A stretch of 64,000 bases of DNA, from positions 1-64,000 of the forward strand of contig JALKBU010000165.1 in assembly GCA_023091735.1 (NCBI GenBank). The letters run 5' to 3'. How positions within the stretch are numbered: the stretch's first letter is position 1; each line of letters begins with the position of its first letter. The position numbers and the translations under genes were made by a program. This DNA is from Trichomonas tenax. Its lineage: Eukaryota; Parabasalia; Trichomonadida; Trichomonadidae. The notes beneath the pieces were generated by a model that was not told the DNA's origin, made no database searches, and worked only from the letters and a program-made list of their open reading frames with translations. Below, in pieces: positions 18,878 to 29,677 of the stretch.

Positions 18878-20209
18878 TTAAGCTTCTTCATCACTTTCAG
18901 CATTTTCAAAATCAATTAGTTCAGCATCATGGTCCAAGAACTGTGGGATATTGATCTTTAAGTCAATGATCTGGTTATATCCATCATCAACATTAAATTG
19001 CATTAAGAACAAAACGAAAACTGTCATAACAGTGTGAAGCGATGACCAGAGTCCAGATTCGATAGCAAAGTAAAGTGTTCTTGAATCAACGATAAACTTA
19101 TTATGGATTGTGAAATTGAAAATAACATTAATCAATGACATACTAAGGAAGAAAGCGAACCTCTTTGTGCTGAATATCTTGCCGAAGAAAAATTGGCGAA
19201 TTATTGTAATAACAACGAAAATTGCTTCGAAAAACGCTGCATATAAGAGAATGTTTGTTGTAATGATAGGATTATCAAGGCTGCCAAATCCAATGGCATT
19301 GACAATGGCCAAAGTGATATAAACAACAATATTTAAGAGCAATTCTAATGTCGGAATTGTTCCTGTTCTGTTGTCGACAGCTCTAATTTGAAGATTGCAG
19401 AACAATCTGTAGGTGTAAACAACGAGAGCGGAAAGGATGCTGTTGATGAAAACGTATCTTTCCGAGTCAATAAATTTCTTGAGAGGAAGGGAAGCAAGGC
19501 ATCCGAAAATTCCAACGAAGGCGCAGATAACTTGTGATGAACTGATGAAACCGAATCCTGAATGAATAACGTAAATTCCTAAAACATATGAAATCAATGC
19601 AGTGAGAATTAAACGTGAGATAACAACATATTTTTCAGCATTTGCGTTTTCTAACTCCCACATGAAACGGAATGCTTTGAGTAAATTCATATTCGAATTA
19701 ATTGATAATTGAAGATCGATTTCGTCGAAATTTACTTCGTTTGAGTGGAGGAATAACTCAATGTACTGGGAAGTCTCTGAACCACTTGTGAAAGAAACAG
19801 AAGATTTCTCATTTTTGATGGCTTTTGAATCAATAACTTCTCCCTTCCTGATATAGTGAACAAGGAAACTGTAATCGAGGTCTCTAACAATTTTCGCTGC
19901 ATTTTCAAGAATAACAGCACACTTTAACGCGATATTTTTATGATTTGAAGATATTGAAGAAAGAACTAAATCGACATTCATAGAATTTTCTTTGAGCTTC
20001 TTGTTGATGTTGCAAATTTCACTCTTTCTCTGGACTCCATTACTCGACCATGTTGCTGAAACGATTCTTATGATAATAAATCCAAGTAAAAATATGAGAA
20101 TGAACAGAAATATTGGTTTCTCAATGCTATCGATCAAAAATGGACCGCTTAACTCATTTTCATGCAATGCTTCGCGATCAACTTCCATGCTAACTTCTTC
20201 ATCACTCAT
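18878..20209 (-). CDS. Multi-pass membrane protein with 1+7 topology
   Basis: 443 aa from the ATG at 20209 (MSDEEVSMEVDREAL; the upstream in-frame codons are TTG-AAA, so ATG is preferred). The cytosolic N-terminus is acidic. Span 1 is at about 29-50 (PIFLFILIFLLGFIIIRIV), followed by a roughly 130-residue soluble luminal domain and then seven further hydrophobic spans between about 190 and 410. The C-terminus is acidic (ELIDFENAESDEEA). One span, a luminal domain and a 7-TM block is the layout of Wntless/TMEM181/GOST-type trafficking proteins, but I cannot see a diagnostic motif, so this is a topology-based suggestion only. It could equally be a trichomonad-specific family. Confidence 0.8.
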   Translation of the reverse strand: MSDEEVSMEVDREALHENELSGPFLIDSIEKPIFLFILIFLLGFIIIRIVSATWSSNGVQRKSEICNINKKLKENSMNVDLVLSSISSNHKNIALKCAVILENAAKIVRDLDYSFLVHYIRKGEVIDSKAIKNEKSSVSFTSGSETSQYIELFLHSNEVNFDEIDLQLSINSNMNLLKAFRFMWELENANAEKYVVISRLILTALISYVLGIYVIHSGFGFISSSQVICAFVGIFGCLASLPLKKFIDSERYVFINSILSALVVYTYRLFCNLQIRAVDNRTGTIPTLELLLNIVVYITLAIVNAIGFGSLDNPIITTNILLYAAFFEAIFVVITIIRQFFFGKIFSTKRFAFFLSMSLINVIFNFTIHNKFIVDSRTLYFAIESGLWSSLHTVMTVFVLFLMQFNVDDGYNQIIDLKINIPQFLDHDAELIDFENAESDEEA

Positions 20210-20280
20210 TTTCAAAAAATGTTATTTTTTTAATAGTATAAGGATACTATTGGAGAATGCATTGTTTTTGTAATTAAAAC

Positions 20281-21420
20281 AGAAGTCAAAATTGTGGAAT
20301 ACCAAAATATTTTAAATATATTTTACAGAAGGTGTGGTACTCTGAATACGCATTCTGGGGGCACCATTTTCTGGCACCAACATCAACGCCAGTACCTAAT
20401 ACCATAACTGATTTGGTTCGTGCGCTAATGTTTAGCAATTGAAAAATCATTATCTTATTTTTTTACCCTATCAATATTTTACATGCTACATATAAAAAAA
20501 TCACAAAAAAAAACACTACTACATTACATCACAGACGATATTGGCTTTATTTATTTCATATTGATCAAAATCAAACTTGAATCTCAACATTCGACGAATA
20601 TTACATATTGATATATTAGACCTCCAATATGTACCTAATACGAAGAACATGAAATGATACGATACTAATACATTGTCGCTAAAATATAATTCGAAAAAAT
20701 TATTCATCAAGTAATTTCAAATTGAAGACACGAATACAACTAACATGCTTATTTCAAACATGCTGGTTTGTTATTTTCATTCATTTCACAACAAAGTTTA
20801 TCAAATTTTTATTTCCTGTACTTAAATGCATTTTTGCATACATGCTCTTACAAAACGTAATATAGGTAATAAATAAAAACAACAATTATCTCGAAAAATA
20901 AAAATAAAAATTATTTTAAAAAAATTAAAGAATATTGCAAGCTATGAGTGCCTCAATTGGGAGTTTCAACTAGCTGTGATACCAGAAGTATTTTTCAAAT
21001 TGTTCAAAAAACTTGATGCCATAGCTCGAATTAGCTAATGATTTATTATCATCGCTTCAAAACCCAAAAAAATCACATCAAAAAAATTATTTGTTCAAAA
21101 ATTACATTTTTGTTGAATTTTGAGCAAACCATTGGATAATATAAGCGATGTTGTATATCTGAGCAAAAAAACGAACAGCTCACAATTATTTTTCGATTTT
21201 TAAGTCGAAAATGTTACTAAGCACAATATGTAGAATACAAAAAGTGAGTGAAAACGGTTTTTAAAGGTTATTTTGAAGGGTCTGGCCGGAGTTAATGCAT
21301 ATATTTGACAATGGATATGTATAGAGTATATACTGTTAATGCTATTTATCTAATTATTTTAAAAAAATATTGCAAATTCAGAGTGCCACACCTTCTTATT
21401 TTACTCTCATTTTGACTTCT
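20281..21420. mobile_element. Candidate short inverted-repeat (MITE-like) element
   Basis: Left end: AGAAGTCAAAAT (20281-20292) and a 21-bp block at 20327-20347 beginning AGAAGGTGTGG. Right end: the complement of the 21-bp block at 21376-21396 (one mismatch), then ATTTTGACTTCT at 21409-21420. Both pairs occur in the correct mirror order, with different spacing (46 versus 24 bp). No coding capacity is seen inside apart from a 63-codon minus ORF (20519-20710). Boundaries and target duplication are not resolved. Confidence 0.45.
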
Positions 21421-21528
21421 CATTTTTGATACGGCAAATAGGAGTAGAAATTGGATTTTTGATTAGATTTGTAAAATTTCATTTTTATCAATCACCATTT
21501 TAATTCGTTATTTTATATATAGTCGATT

Positions 21529-21948
21529 TTAGAACTGGAGTGGCTTGAAGAACCATGCCATCTTGTTATTAAGGTACTTCTGGCGGAGGACGGCGGCGTA
21601 TTCCTTGAGGAGCTCCTTCTTAGCTGGAGCATCCTTGAGGACGGCGACAACCTTCTCAACGGAGATCTTCTTGAAGAAGTCCTCATCCTTGACTGTGTGG
21701 CGTGTGAGCATGACGTGGTTGAAGTTGACGGCCTTGATGAAGAGCTTTACCTGTGTCTTCTTGACGAGGACCTCTGTTGACATCTCCTTTGTGACCTTCT
21801 TTGGATACTTCTCGATACCCATAACGATGGCGTATGGGAACTTGCGGTCCTCTGTGCCCTCTGGGTAGGCAGCGAGAACTACGGCCTTCTTGCCGGCGTG
21901 GCGGCCCTGGAGCATAACGACGAAACGGCCTGCTTGGACGAGAGACAT
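21529..21948 (-). CDS. RPL27: 60S ribosomal protein L27 (eL27)
   Basis: A structural protein of the large ribosomal subunit. The 139-aa sequence begins MSLVQAGRFVVMLQGRHAGK, matching the KOW-type beta-barrel start of eL27 (GRxVxxLxGRxAGKKAV). It continues with the family's YPKKVTKEM, LFIKAVNFNHVMLTRH (family: LxVxxxNYNHLxPTRY) and ends KMAWFFKPLQF, the expected WFFxKLRF-like terminus. The start is the ATG at 21948; the frame extends eight codons up, but only through a TTG. A CCTTTT box sits just upstream as in the other ribosomal protein gene of this window. Codon use is strongly GC-biased, typical of highly expressed genes. The stop is in TAAA. Confidence 0.96.
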   Translation of the reverse strand: MSLVQAGRFVVMLQGRHAGKKAVVLAAYPEGTEDRKFPYAIVMGIEKYPKKVTKEMSTEVLVKKTQVKLFIKAVNFNHVMLTRHTVKDEDFFKKISVEKVVAVLKDAPAKKELLKEYAAVLRQKYLNNKMAWFFKPLQF

Positions 21949-21955
21949 TGTTTCT

Positions 21956-21968
21956 TGAAAAGGCTTGA
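21956..21968 (-). promoter_or_regulatory. CCTTTT/initiator element of RPL27
   Basis: The minus strand reads TCAAGCCTTTTCA, ending seven bases before the ATG. The same box precedes RPS18. Confidence 0.5.
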
Positions 21969-22530
21969 CCAAGACGATTTTTTTCCCCTCAATCGATCTT
22001 TTTGCTTATCTTTGATATGTTTGAATACAATTCTCTATTTCATTGCTATTTATCGCTTCGAAATTGAAAAATATTTCGATCAACTTCCAAATATTAAACA
22101 TTTTTCATTTTTGATTTTTGCAATCTTAATAATTATCTAATCACTAATTAAATTGATAATTAAAATCCTTTTTTATTTTTCTAATTTTTTGAAAAATGCA
22201 TTTATAGTTTTAAAAATACAATTTTTTAGTTCATTTTTTATGAAAAATGCAAATACAAATAAATATTTATATTATATAATAGCTATATTTAACAAATCAT
22301 CAATCATTAGATCAATTTTTCGTTGAATACTCATAATTTTAATTTATAAATTCCTCATTTCATATTATTTTGAGTTGTTATCGAGATATTTTTTGTTAGA
22401 TTTTTAAGGAATGATGAATTATGAGTGATTGAGATTGATTGTAATGATATTGATAGAAAATAGAGAATAGATTTTAATAAAGTAGGGATAATTTTTGTTT
22501 GAACAAAACTAAAACAATAGAACATAACTA
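21969..22530. other. Intergenic, AT-rich, nothing recognised
   Basis: Only short frames and long A/T runs; no motif beyond the RPL27 promoter was recognised. Confidence 0.5.
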
Positions 22531-25500
22531 TTACATCAGGTTAGCATCCAAATTATCCAGAGTTTCATCCCCCTTGAGAGTTGCAGGAATGATGATCTTG
22601 TTAACATTTTCAGGGACTCCTCTCTTAACAGTCATCTCCTTACGAGCAACTCTATCAGCTTCAACAGCTGTAGCTCTAGCTAAAGCGGAAACTAACTCTG
22701 TTCTGTGTGTAACAGCACCGCAAACAACACCAAAGAAGTTAACATTATCCTTTCTAACAGCATCCATGATAGCATATCCTGTCTGTAATGGATAGATGAA
22801 GATATGAGCGTGATTGAACTGAGAGACAATCAACTCTCTGTCGTATTCACACGTATCCTCTGAGTAAATAACATGAACAACATCATTGCCAATGTGGCGC
22901 TTCTTGTAGACGTTCTGAGCATCGCCGGAAGAAAGCATTAATGGACCGACATGGAACATAGATTCGTTCGTACAATCAGCGTAATACACTGATGTGTTTC
23001 CTGTGGAGCAACCTGAAGTATCAAGTCCACCGCTATATGCTAAGTGAGACTTGACTTCAACGTGATATCCAAAATCTTTAATGAATTGGAAGAAGTTCGG
23101 TGAGGCATAATCTGTCGCCAAAACTTGTTTCTGTGTTCTCGCACCACGTGGGACATACAAAACACCAATCTTGTGCAAGAATCTTGTTGGCCAAGAAATA
23201 GCAGACAAGACTGTGCCTCTTAATGTGTTCGAGAATGGAACGAGATTTGAGTTCTTGAGCATCGCCAATTGATTCATGGCATCGTAAGCGTAGATTAACT
23301 TTGAGTTGCTTTCCTGGACATCTGCTGCAGTCTTTGACGGATTTGTCTCTTCCTTGAGTGGAGGAAGTTTTCGCTTCTTTATCGATGCTTCGAAATCGAA
23401 TGCAAATGGTGGCTCGAAGTTGTCATCGAATCCTTGAATAGTTTCACTCATTGGCTTTGCAATGTCGACTTCGCGTGTTGGATTGTAAACGTAGTTCTTG
23501 GCCTGTGCAGCTTTGACTTCAACCGATGTCTTTGCTGCAACCTGATATGCGCAGATTAGCGAGCGATCTTCAAGTGTTCTTCCTGTAATGATGCTGTTGC
23601 GATTGTGGACGAAGCAATGGCATGTGTGGATGTCTTTCTCCTGGGATGGATTCAAGAAGGAGTCAGCCATCGTGATACCGTTCATGTATGGATATCTCCT
23701 GTAGTTTGTGAGAATATCTAAAAGACTTTGCTTGACATCTTGGTTGTTTGTTATTAATTTGATCTTCTGTGCGTAGAGTGTCAATTCAGCCTTGAGATCG
23801 ATTGTTGAGTTGAGGAATGTCTGTGTGATTGTCTCTGCGTATTGGATTGCGTCCTTTTCGATCAATTGATGCAATAAATTCGCGATAAATCTTGGGCAGA
23901 GATCTTCGAAGTTTGTGATCGCTGGAAGCATTTCAAGAGCATCAGAGTCCAAAGAATCGAACTTATGATGGATAGCCTCTTCAATTGGAAAAGAATCGAT
24001 TCCTTGAAGCTGTAATTCGATGATGATTTGGACCATGCAAGCGAAAGCATTCGTAACGAATGAAGATTTGACTGTTTCGTAAGCTTTAACGAATACTGGT
24101 ATTAACTTGAGGTGTTCTTCAGCCTTGAATTTGTTGTAAAGAATTGTATTTGAATAAGTTTTCGAAATCTTATTATCAAGGAAGTCCAACACAGGAGCAC
24201 GGTTTCCTTCCATCCCCGTTGACGCGAGAGAGACGTAAGCATAGAACTTTGTGTCGATTTTAGACTCTGTCATTGTCAAGAACAAGAATGGCTGAACGAG
24301 AAGCTGATATCCTGGCTGCGTCAGTCTTATTACGTTGCAGGCACCGTTTAAAGCGACGAATTTGATCTTATTATCGTTAGAAAACATGTGAATTAAAAGT
24401 GCTTCGATATAGATTTGGAAGTAGTTGCGATCTAACACGGACCAGATAGTTGGCTCATTGAATATGTTGACTGCTGTGTTCAAATAGTACTCACCGTAAT
24501 CACAATGTGAGATATTCGAAATTTCGCTGAATAATGCAGGAATTGTCAGTGGGAATATGGAAGAAAGTGTTGTATGGTGTATAACTGGAGGCATTGAGTA
24601 GAATAGATAGTGTAAAGCATCGAGTAAACCAATGAGGAATGGATTTGACTTCGCATTGCAAATTGCTTTGAACAGCTTTTCGTTGTAGGCTGGATATTTA
24701 CCGGTCCTGTCAAAATCGAAGTTCTCGAAGTTGAGAATCGATGTGCGGAGTGTCATTCCTGACTTGAAAGGCTGTTCTAAGTAATTCTTGAATTTCTTCA
24801 CGAATTCGATACGCGGAGCTGTGTATGTTTTAGACGTTTGCGTCTCATTCTGTGTGAGTCTGATGATCTGCTCGTGATCATTTTGTGTTAAATTGAGTAA
24901 TTTGTCCATATAAAGAACGGCGATGAATTTTCCGAAGTAAAACGTGATATCACTCTTGCATGCTATGAAAGCTGCCTTCCATATCTCAGAATCGGTAATT
25001 TTCATGTCCAGTAGGAACATAAAATGAAGGAAATTAAACTGTTCGCATTTCGTTGTCTCAGCGCTCTCCTGGAACAATTTTATGAACGCCTGAACCTGAT
25101 TTTGTGGTAATTTTGTCCAAGCAATGCGAATAAGTCCATAAGAAGAATGTGTCGGAATATCTAAAGCGAATAATTTGAGTAATATCTTTAAAGCGTTCAC
25201 AATGATCTTGTTATCCAATGGTGTTGATGCGATAGCGTGCGGAAATTGGTCTTTAAGCGCTTGAATCAAATCCGATTTTCCTGATGCGTTTTGGAAATCA
25301 TCAAAGAAAATGGTGAATAAGTTTTCCTCGAGCTCTATGCATGTCCTTAAGAAAATCAGATAAACTTCTTTCTGCGTGTATCCTGGATAATTAATGAAAT
25401 CGAACATATAAACTGCTGGTTTCTGCGTATTGAGAGATCTCACAACATAGCTGTAGTGTATAATGTTGGAAATGTGTGGTCTTACGATATTATATTGATC

Positions 25501-25770
25501 TTCTGGAGTATCTGAGTGAATGAAATCGTTAAAGAAGAATAAAAACTGGTCATAGATGTCCTGCGTCACGTGCGATATGATATCGTCGTTGAGGAATTCC
25601 TTAAAAGTGCCTGCAACGTTTGTTAAATCTTTGATATTTGGTTTTGACTTGAAAGCGTTCAGGAAAATAGTCAGCTGGCTCACGTACTCGCTGAGAATGG
25701 GCACAAACGACTTGTTTTCCTTCTTTAGCGATAATATTTTCTTCATTTTGTCGGAAACTTTCGATGCCAT
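22531..25770 (-). CDS. RapGAP/RalGAP-tuberin-like GTPase-activating protein
   Basis: A GAP for small GTPases of the Rap/Ral/Rheb group. The 1,079-aa protein has a long N-terminal helical, HEAT-like region (about 1-840) as in RalGAP-alpha and TSC2. The C-terminal Rap-GAP catalytic domain (about 864-1045) shows the family signatures HKIGVLYV, FIKDFGYHVEV, GGLDTSG, MFHVGPLM and KKRHIGNDVVHVIYSED; the Asn of HIGND is the catalytic asparagine thumb of this family and is present. SQFNHAHIFIYPL follows as expected. The start is the ATG at 25770; the frame continues upstream only through a TTG start. By architecture it is closest to RalGAP-alpha/tuberin, so it may feed TOR signalling, but the substrate is inference. 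The upstream intergenic region holds nine initiator-like sites. Confidence 0.92.
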   Translation of the reverse strand: MASKVSDKMKKILSLKKENKSFVPILSEYVSQLTIFLNAFKSKPNIKDLTNVAGTFKEFLNDDIISHVTQDIYDQFLFFFNDFIHSDTPEDQYNIVRPHISNIIHYSYVVRSLNTQKPAVYMFDFINYPGYTQKEVYLIFLRTCIELEENLFTIFFDDFQNASGKSDLIQALKDQFPHAIASTPLDNKIIVNALKILLKLFALDIPTHSSYGLIRIAWTKLPQNQVQAFIKLFQESAETTKCEQFNFLHFMFLLDMKITDSEIWKAAFIACKSDITFYFGKFIAVLYMDKLLNLTQNDHEQIIRLTQNETQTSKTYTAPRIEFVKKFKNYLEQPFKSGMTLRTSILNFENFDFDRTGKYPAYNEKLFKAICNAKSNPFLIGLLDALHYLFYSMPPVIHHTTLSSIFPLTIPALFSEISNISHCDYGEYYLNTAVNIFNEPTIWSVLDRNYFQIYIEALLIHMFSNDNKIKFVALNGACNVIRLTQPGYQLLVQPFLFLTMTESKIDTKFYAYVSLASTGMEGNRAPVLDFLDNKISKTYSNTILYNKFKAEEHLKLIPVFVKAYETVKSSFVTNAFACMVQIIIELQLQGIDSFPIEEAIHHKFDSLDSDALEMLPAITNFEDLCPRFIANLLHQLIEKDAIQYAETITQTFLNSTIDLKAELTLYAQKIKLITNNQDVKQSLLDILTNYRRYPYMNGITMADSFLNPSQEKDIHTCHCFVHNRNSIITGRTLEDRSLICAYQVAAKTSVEVKAAQAKNYVYNPTREVDIAKPMSETIQGFDDNFEPPFAFDFEASIKKRKLPPLKEETNPSKTAADVQESNSKLIYAYDAMNQLAMLKNSNLVPFSNTLRGTVLSAISWPTRFLHKIGVLYVPRGARTQKQVLATDYASPNFFQFIKDFGYHVEVKSHLAYSGGLDTSGCSTGNTSVYYADCTNESMFHVGPLMLSSGDAQNVYKKRHIGNDVVHVIYSEDTCEYDRELIVSQFNHAHIFIYPLQTGYAIMDAVRKDNVNFFGVVCGAVTHRTELVSALARATAVEADRVARKEMTVKRGVPENVNKIIIPATLKGDETLDNLDANLM

Positions 25771-27232
25771 TTTTTGTTTATTGGCAGTTTTTTTATTTAA
25801 GAGAAGTTTGATATACGATTCCAACTCTTGAAACTCATTCTATATAATACATGAGAGGAAGGTTTGTGGTTCTATAAGTGAAAAGTGAAATTAGTTAAGT
25901 TTTTGAGCATGAATATCGATTAATTGATTTTGAAAAGTGTGTTTGGAGTGTTCGGTAAAGACAAAATAATTATAGGTGATGTGCAGATATGTGTGGACAT
26001 ACTGCAGTAGATTGATTTTGATATGACATAAATAAATTATTTTTTTTTCAAGTAAAATTGGAGCTTTCTTTCGCGATTTTTAGCAATAAAACACTCCAAA
26101 TATTTGTATAAACCAACCGTCTGATTAGAATTGTTACACTTATTTAATTTTCGATTTTGTTCACTTTTTTGGCATATGTATAAGCTATTAAATCAAAATC
26201 ACACAAGGTTTTTCAGTTTTGTGAAGAAAAATGTTTTGAATCGGGATTTGGAGCTAATTATAAGTGATAGTAGAGGTTCTCGATCTATGCTTAATCATAA
26301 AATGTACAACCGGAGTGTTCTATTAAATACGAACAAATGATTTCCCTTAATTTCCCATTGATATTCGATGTTTAACTAAGAAATAGTTATTTAAGTTTGT
26401 GGTCTTTAGATTTAAATTATATTTTAGATGATATAATATTTTCATAAGCACAAGTATCCGAAATGGCAAAACTGTAAAATATTTCCAAGGAATATTAAGC
26501 TTTAAACTCAAAGTTGATTGGCAAAAAGTGAAATTCAAAGAGAGATAATTAAGGATTCACAACAGAATCAGGGCTTGTAACATATTGTCTTTTTGAGGAA
26601 TTTTAATTTCAAAAATAATATGAAATATAATATCTGCAGATAACACAGATAAAGAAAATAACAAAATTAGACATCATTGAAATAAAGTCATCAAAATCGC
26701 AGAAATTTTTACAGAATTATGTTGGAAAAGTGAAAGATTACAAATGTTGATTATAAAACAACAAGAATTAGGAATTAAACATAATTTGACATTTTATTCA
26801 CTTTTTATTGGTGAAATGCTATATTTACAGTTTCTCTATTGTTTTATTTCAAAATCATATCAAAATGACAAACTTTTTCAGATCGATCATTATTTTTCTT
26901 GATTTTAGACTATAGTTAATACGCAAAAAGTGAAATTATCCTGAAAAAATTAATAAAAATATCAATGAAATAGATTTATATGCGAGTTTTTTTATTTGGC
27001 AAAATTATGACTAATTCGATAATATTACTACGTGAAAAGTGATGCTAACATAAAGATATAACTAATTTATCAAGCAATTAACCTAAACAAAGAATATATT
27101 TTTTTATCAAAAATATTCGAAATTTGACTCTATGTTTATTAGTAAAAAGTGAATTCGTGATGATGTAGATTATAAATCCAATGTAGAAATTGTGTATTTC
27201 TAATTATAACTTTTTGGTTCATCGATAAAGTG
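25771..27232. other. Divergent intergenic region with nine AAAAGTGA/TCACTTTT sites
   Basis: No gene seen. AAAAGTGA-type sites occur at 25881, 25933, 26523, 26725, 26925, 27034 and 27144 (initiator-like on the minus strand). TCACTTTT occurs at 26161 and 26798 on the plus strand. They are spread across the spacer between the divergent RapGAP and DHHC-like genes, many more than one promoter needs. Confidence 0.5.
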
Positions 27233-28123
27233 ATGAATCAACCATTTTCATTGACAGAATATCAAACCCAAAAGAAAATTTTTGGACTGTCATTGAACTT
27301 CGTTCCATCCATTGGTCAATATTTTCTAAATTCGTGGGAAGTAAATTTAGGATTACCGATTTTTGTCACAGTTGTTATGCTTACGTCATACATTGCCTAT
27401 ATGGCGATCATTGTTCCATTCCTACACTTCCATTGGGTTTTAATTTTAATCATCACGATTATATTCGTTTTATTTTTCATTTCTTATTTCGAGGCTGTAC
27501 TTGAAGGGCCAGGTTATTTACCATTTTACTATCCTTTAGTTCCAAATAACAATAGAGATAAACAATTTGAGTATTTAAGCGGAATGGTGACTACAAATGA
27601 GCAGAAGGAGCTAATACAGAGAGAAAAACTTCCAAAGAGAGTCCACTTTTGCAAGTCCGCACGAAGAATTGTTATCCGACCTGATCATTATTGCGATTGG
27701 ATCGCGGGATTCGTGGGAAAAAAGAACCACAAACCGTTTTACTTGTTCAATTTTTACGGATTTTTCTATATCTCGTCATTCATGATTTCGATCATATTAA
27801 CGATCAAAAAAGACGTCGAGAATGATAAATTCCCACTGATTCACATTATTCTCATTGGGTATGCTGTGTTAGCACTGTTTTTCTCAATGTTTACAATGGT
27901 TTTCTGCATGAGTTCGACTTACGAAATATCTCAAAATGTCACTGATTTAGAATCGATGAAGAACATCACAGTCGATTGGGATACATCCAGCTGCATTGGA
28001 AACTGGGAAGATATATGTGGATCAATCAGTAAATGGTATTTGTGGCCTCTTCCTATTGGTGCATTTCACAATGTCGACAGTTATAATCTCATCGGATGGC
28101 CAGAAGAGATGGAAACTCTCTAA
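27233..28123 (+). CDS. Degenerate DHHC-type (DHYC) four-span membrane protein
   Basis: 296 aa from the ATG at 27233. Two spans lie near the N-terminus (PIFVTVVMLTSYIAYMAIIV and WVLILIITIIFVLFFISYF), a cytosolic loop holds RPDHYCDWIAGFVGKKNHKP (about 148-167), and two more spans follow. This is the S-palmitoyltransferase (DHHC) topology. DHYC replaces DHHC, a change known to be functional in yeast Akr1 and relatives. However, the zinc-binding half-motifs are mostly absent: only one Cys precedes (HFCKSARR), and the usual NCVG after DHHC is GFVG. The protein is therefore either a divergent active acyltransferase with a collapsed zinc region or a pseudo-enzyme. The ATG was chosen because the upstream codon is only GTG. 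The stop is in TAAA. Confidence 0.8.
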   Translation: MNQPFSLTEYQTQKKIFGLSLNFVPSIGQYFLNSWEVNLGLPIFVTVVMLTSYIAYMAIIVPFLHFHWVLILIITIIFVLFFISYFEAVLEGPGYLPFYYPLVPNNNRDKQFEYLSGMVTTNEQKELIQREKLPKRVHFCKSARRIVIRPDHYCDWIAGFVGKKNHKPFYLFNFYGFFYISSFMISIILTIKKDVENDKFPLIHIILIGYAVLALFFSMFTMVFCMSSTYEISQNVTDLESMKNITVDWDTSSCIGNWEDICGSISKWYLWPLPIGAFHNVDSYNLIGWPEEMETL

Positions 28124-28512
28124 ACTCATTCTCTTCATGTTCTACACGTTTAAATGAATGAAAATAATGAAATACTTAGCAAAAACTTCAATCGAATCAA
28201 CATCATTCGATTCCAAATCAATTTTAACTTGAAAAATCGAATTTCTTCAAAATGCATTTTAAAATGGTGAAGAAAGAAGAATTTTCTTCATCAAGACTGA
28301 AGATCTATGCTACAGATTCACTAGAACTAGTTATGACAGCATTACATATCATTATTTTAGATATTTTTGAAATTTGTTTGTTTATTATATCATTTTCTTT
28401 CTAATATAGATTTATTTAGACCGAGAAAGATCAAAATTTGGTGTTGATCGTCTCTATTGTTGCTTTATTCCTATATTTTTATATATGTTTTGTTTAGAAA
28501 TAAATATCACTG
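28124..28512. other. Intergenic left flank of the inverted-repeat element
   Basis: No gene or repeat seen. It ends at the outer boundary of the left terminal repeat. Confidence 0.5.
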
Positions 28513-28847
28513 GAAAAAAGCACCTCTCAAAATTTTCAAAATTGTAATATTTGAAAATAAAGTACCATTATTGGAGGAAACTGTTTAAGGTTTTTCTCTG
28601 TGGATGACACTTATTAATTTTGTCGCATGAATGCTTAATAATTCCGTATATATATATATTTGGCACAAGAAGAATATTTTTGAATTTAGAACGGAATTAA
28701 GAGACTTGATAAGATTGCATCACAAACATAATGCAACAATACGTTGATATTTGATATTTAAGTTCATAATTATATACATTTAATTCAATTTCCAAATACA
28801 ATATAAACGCACCTTTTATTTATTGCAATATTTAATACCAAGAAATA
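28513..28847 (+). repeat. Left terminal inverted repeat, 335 bp
   Basis: Reverse complement of 30065-30399. It contains a (TA)n tract near 28648-28660 that is mirrored exactly in the right copy. Confidence 0.9.
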
Positions 28848-29010
28848 ATATATTTTGCAATTGTAATTTAGGAATTATGATAAATCAATGAATAATCCAT
28901 AAAAATTGAAAACGAATTAGAAAATAAGAAAATTTTAAGATGATGATATAGGAAAAAAAATTTTTTTTTCATATGGTTGTCAATAAATAGCATCTTCCAA
29001 AAGGCTAAGC

Positions 29011-29268
29011 ATGTCAAGTGAGGTAAGTTTTGATGCCCATGGCTGTTTTTTTTGGACCAAAGCACAGATTGACACAGAAAATCCTGCCTCCGGCGATAAT
29101 AGCGCCGCTGCAGCCCCTTCGGGACCTTGCAAAAGCAAGGTAAATGATCATGACATCACTGATGAACAAGAGCAACCTTGTCCGCACAGGATGCCATCGA
29201 ACTTCGTTAAAATATCGTTCACATGTTCTCCACTAGTTTATTACTGCTTTTTAAGGCTACTAATGTAG
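29011..29268 (+). CDS. Short ORF inside the element, doubtful
   Basis: 85 codons with an ATG; the first part is GC-rich and hydrophilic (SSEVSFDAHGCFFWTKAQID, then Ala-Ser-Gly-Pro rich) and the end is AT-rich and hydrophobic. It may be a scrap of a captured or ancestral transposon gene. No transposase motif is seen. Confidence 0.2.
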   Translation: MSSEVSFDAHGCFFWTKAQIDTENPASGDNSAAAAPSGPCKSKVNDHDITDEQEQPCPHRMPSNFVKISFTCSPLVYYCFLRLLM

Positions 29269-29677
29269 ATATTCCACGACCTGGTGAAAATACAGTGGTT
29301 TGTCATGCATAACTTTCCACATTCTTCGATTTTCTCGCAATTCAACAGTTTCAATCCATGTAACATTGCATGAATTCAAATTCAAAACTTTCAATCCATT
29401 TTCATTCTATGCAGCCATTATTCAACAGTTTCAATCCATCTAGTATTATATGCATTTATTATACGCTACATTCTATGAAACTGTCACATTCATATGATAT
29501 GGCAGCCATAAATATTATATCAAATATATAATACATATAAATACAGAATATTAACAACAATTACTATTTGAAAAAAACAAATACATATATACAATTTACA
29601 ACTTATTATTTTTAACATAATCTTTGATCTCCTTTCTTTAATCTATTAGTTTATCAACTAGTGTTTGATTCTGTTTT

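Noticed and set aside
22531..25770. Considered a chromatin factor (FACT Spt16-like)
   Set aside because: The C-terminal GGLDTSG and KKRHIGND signatures are Rap-GAP, not Spt16.
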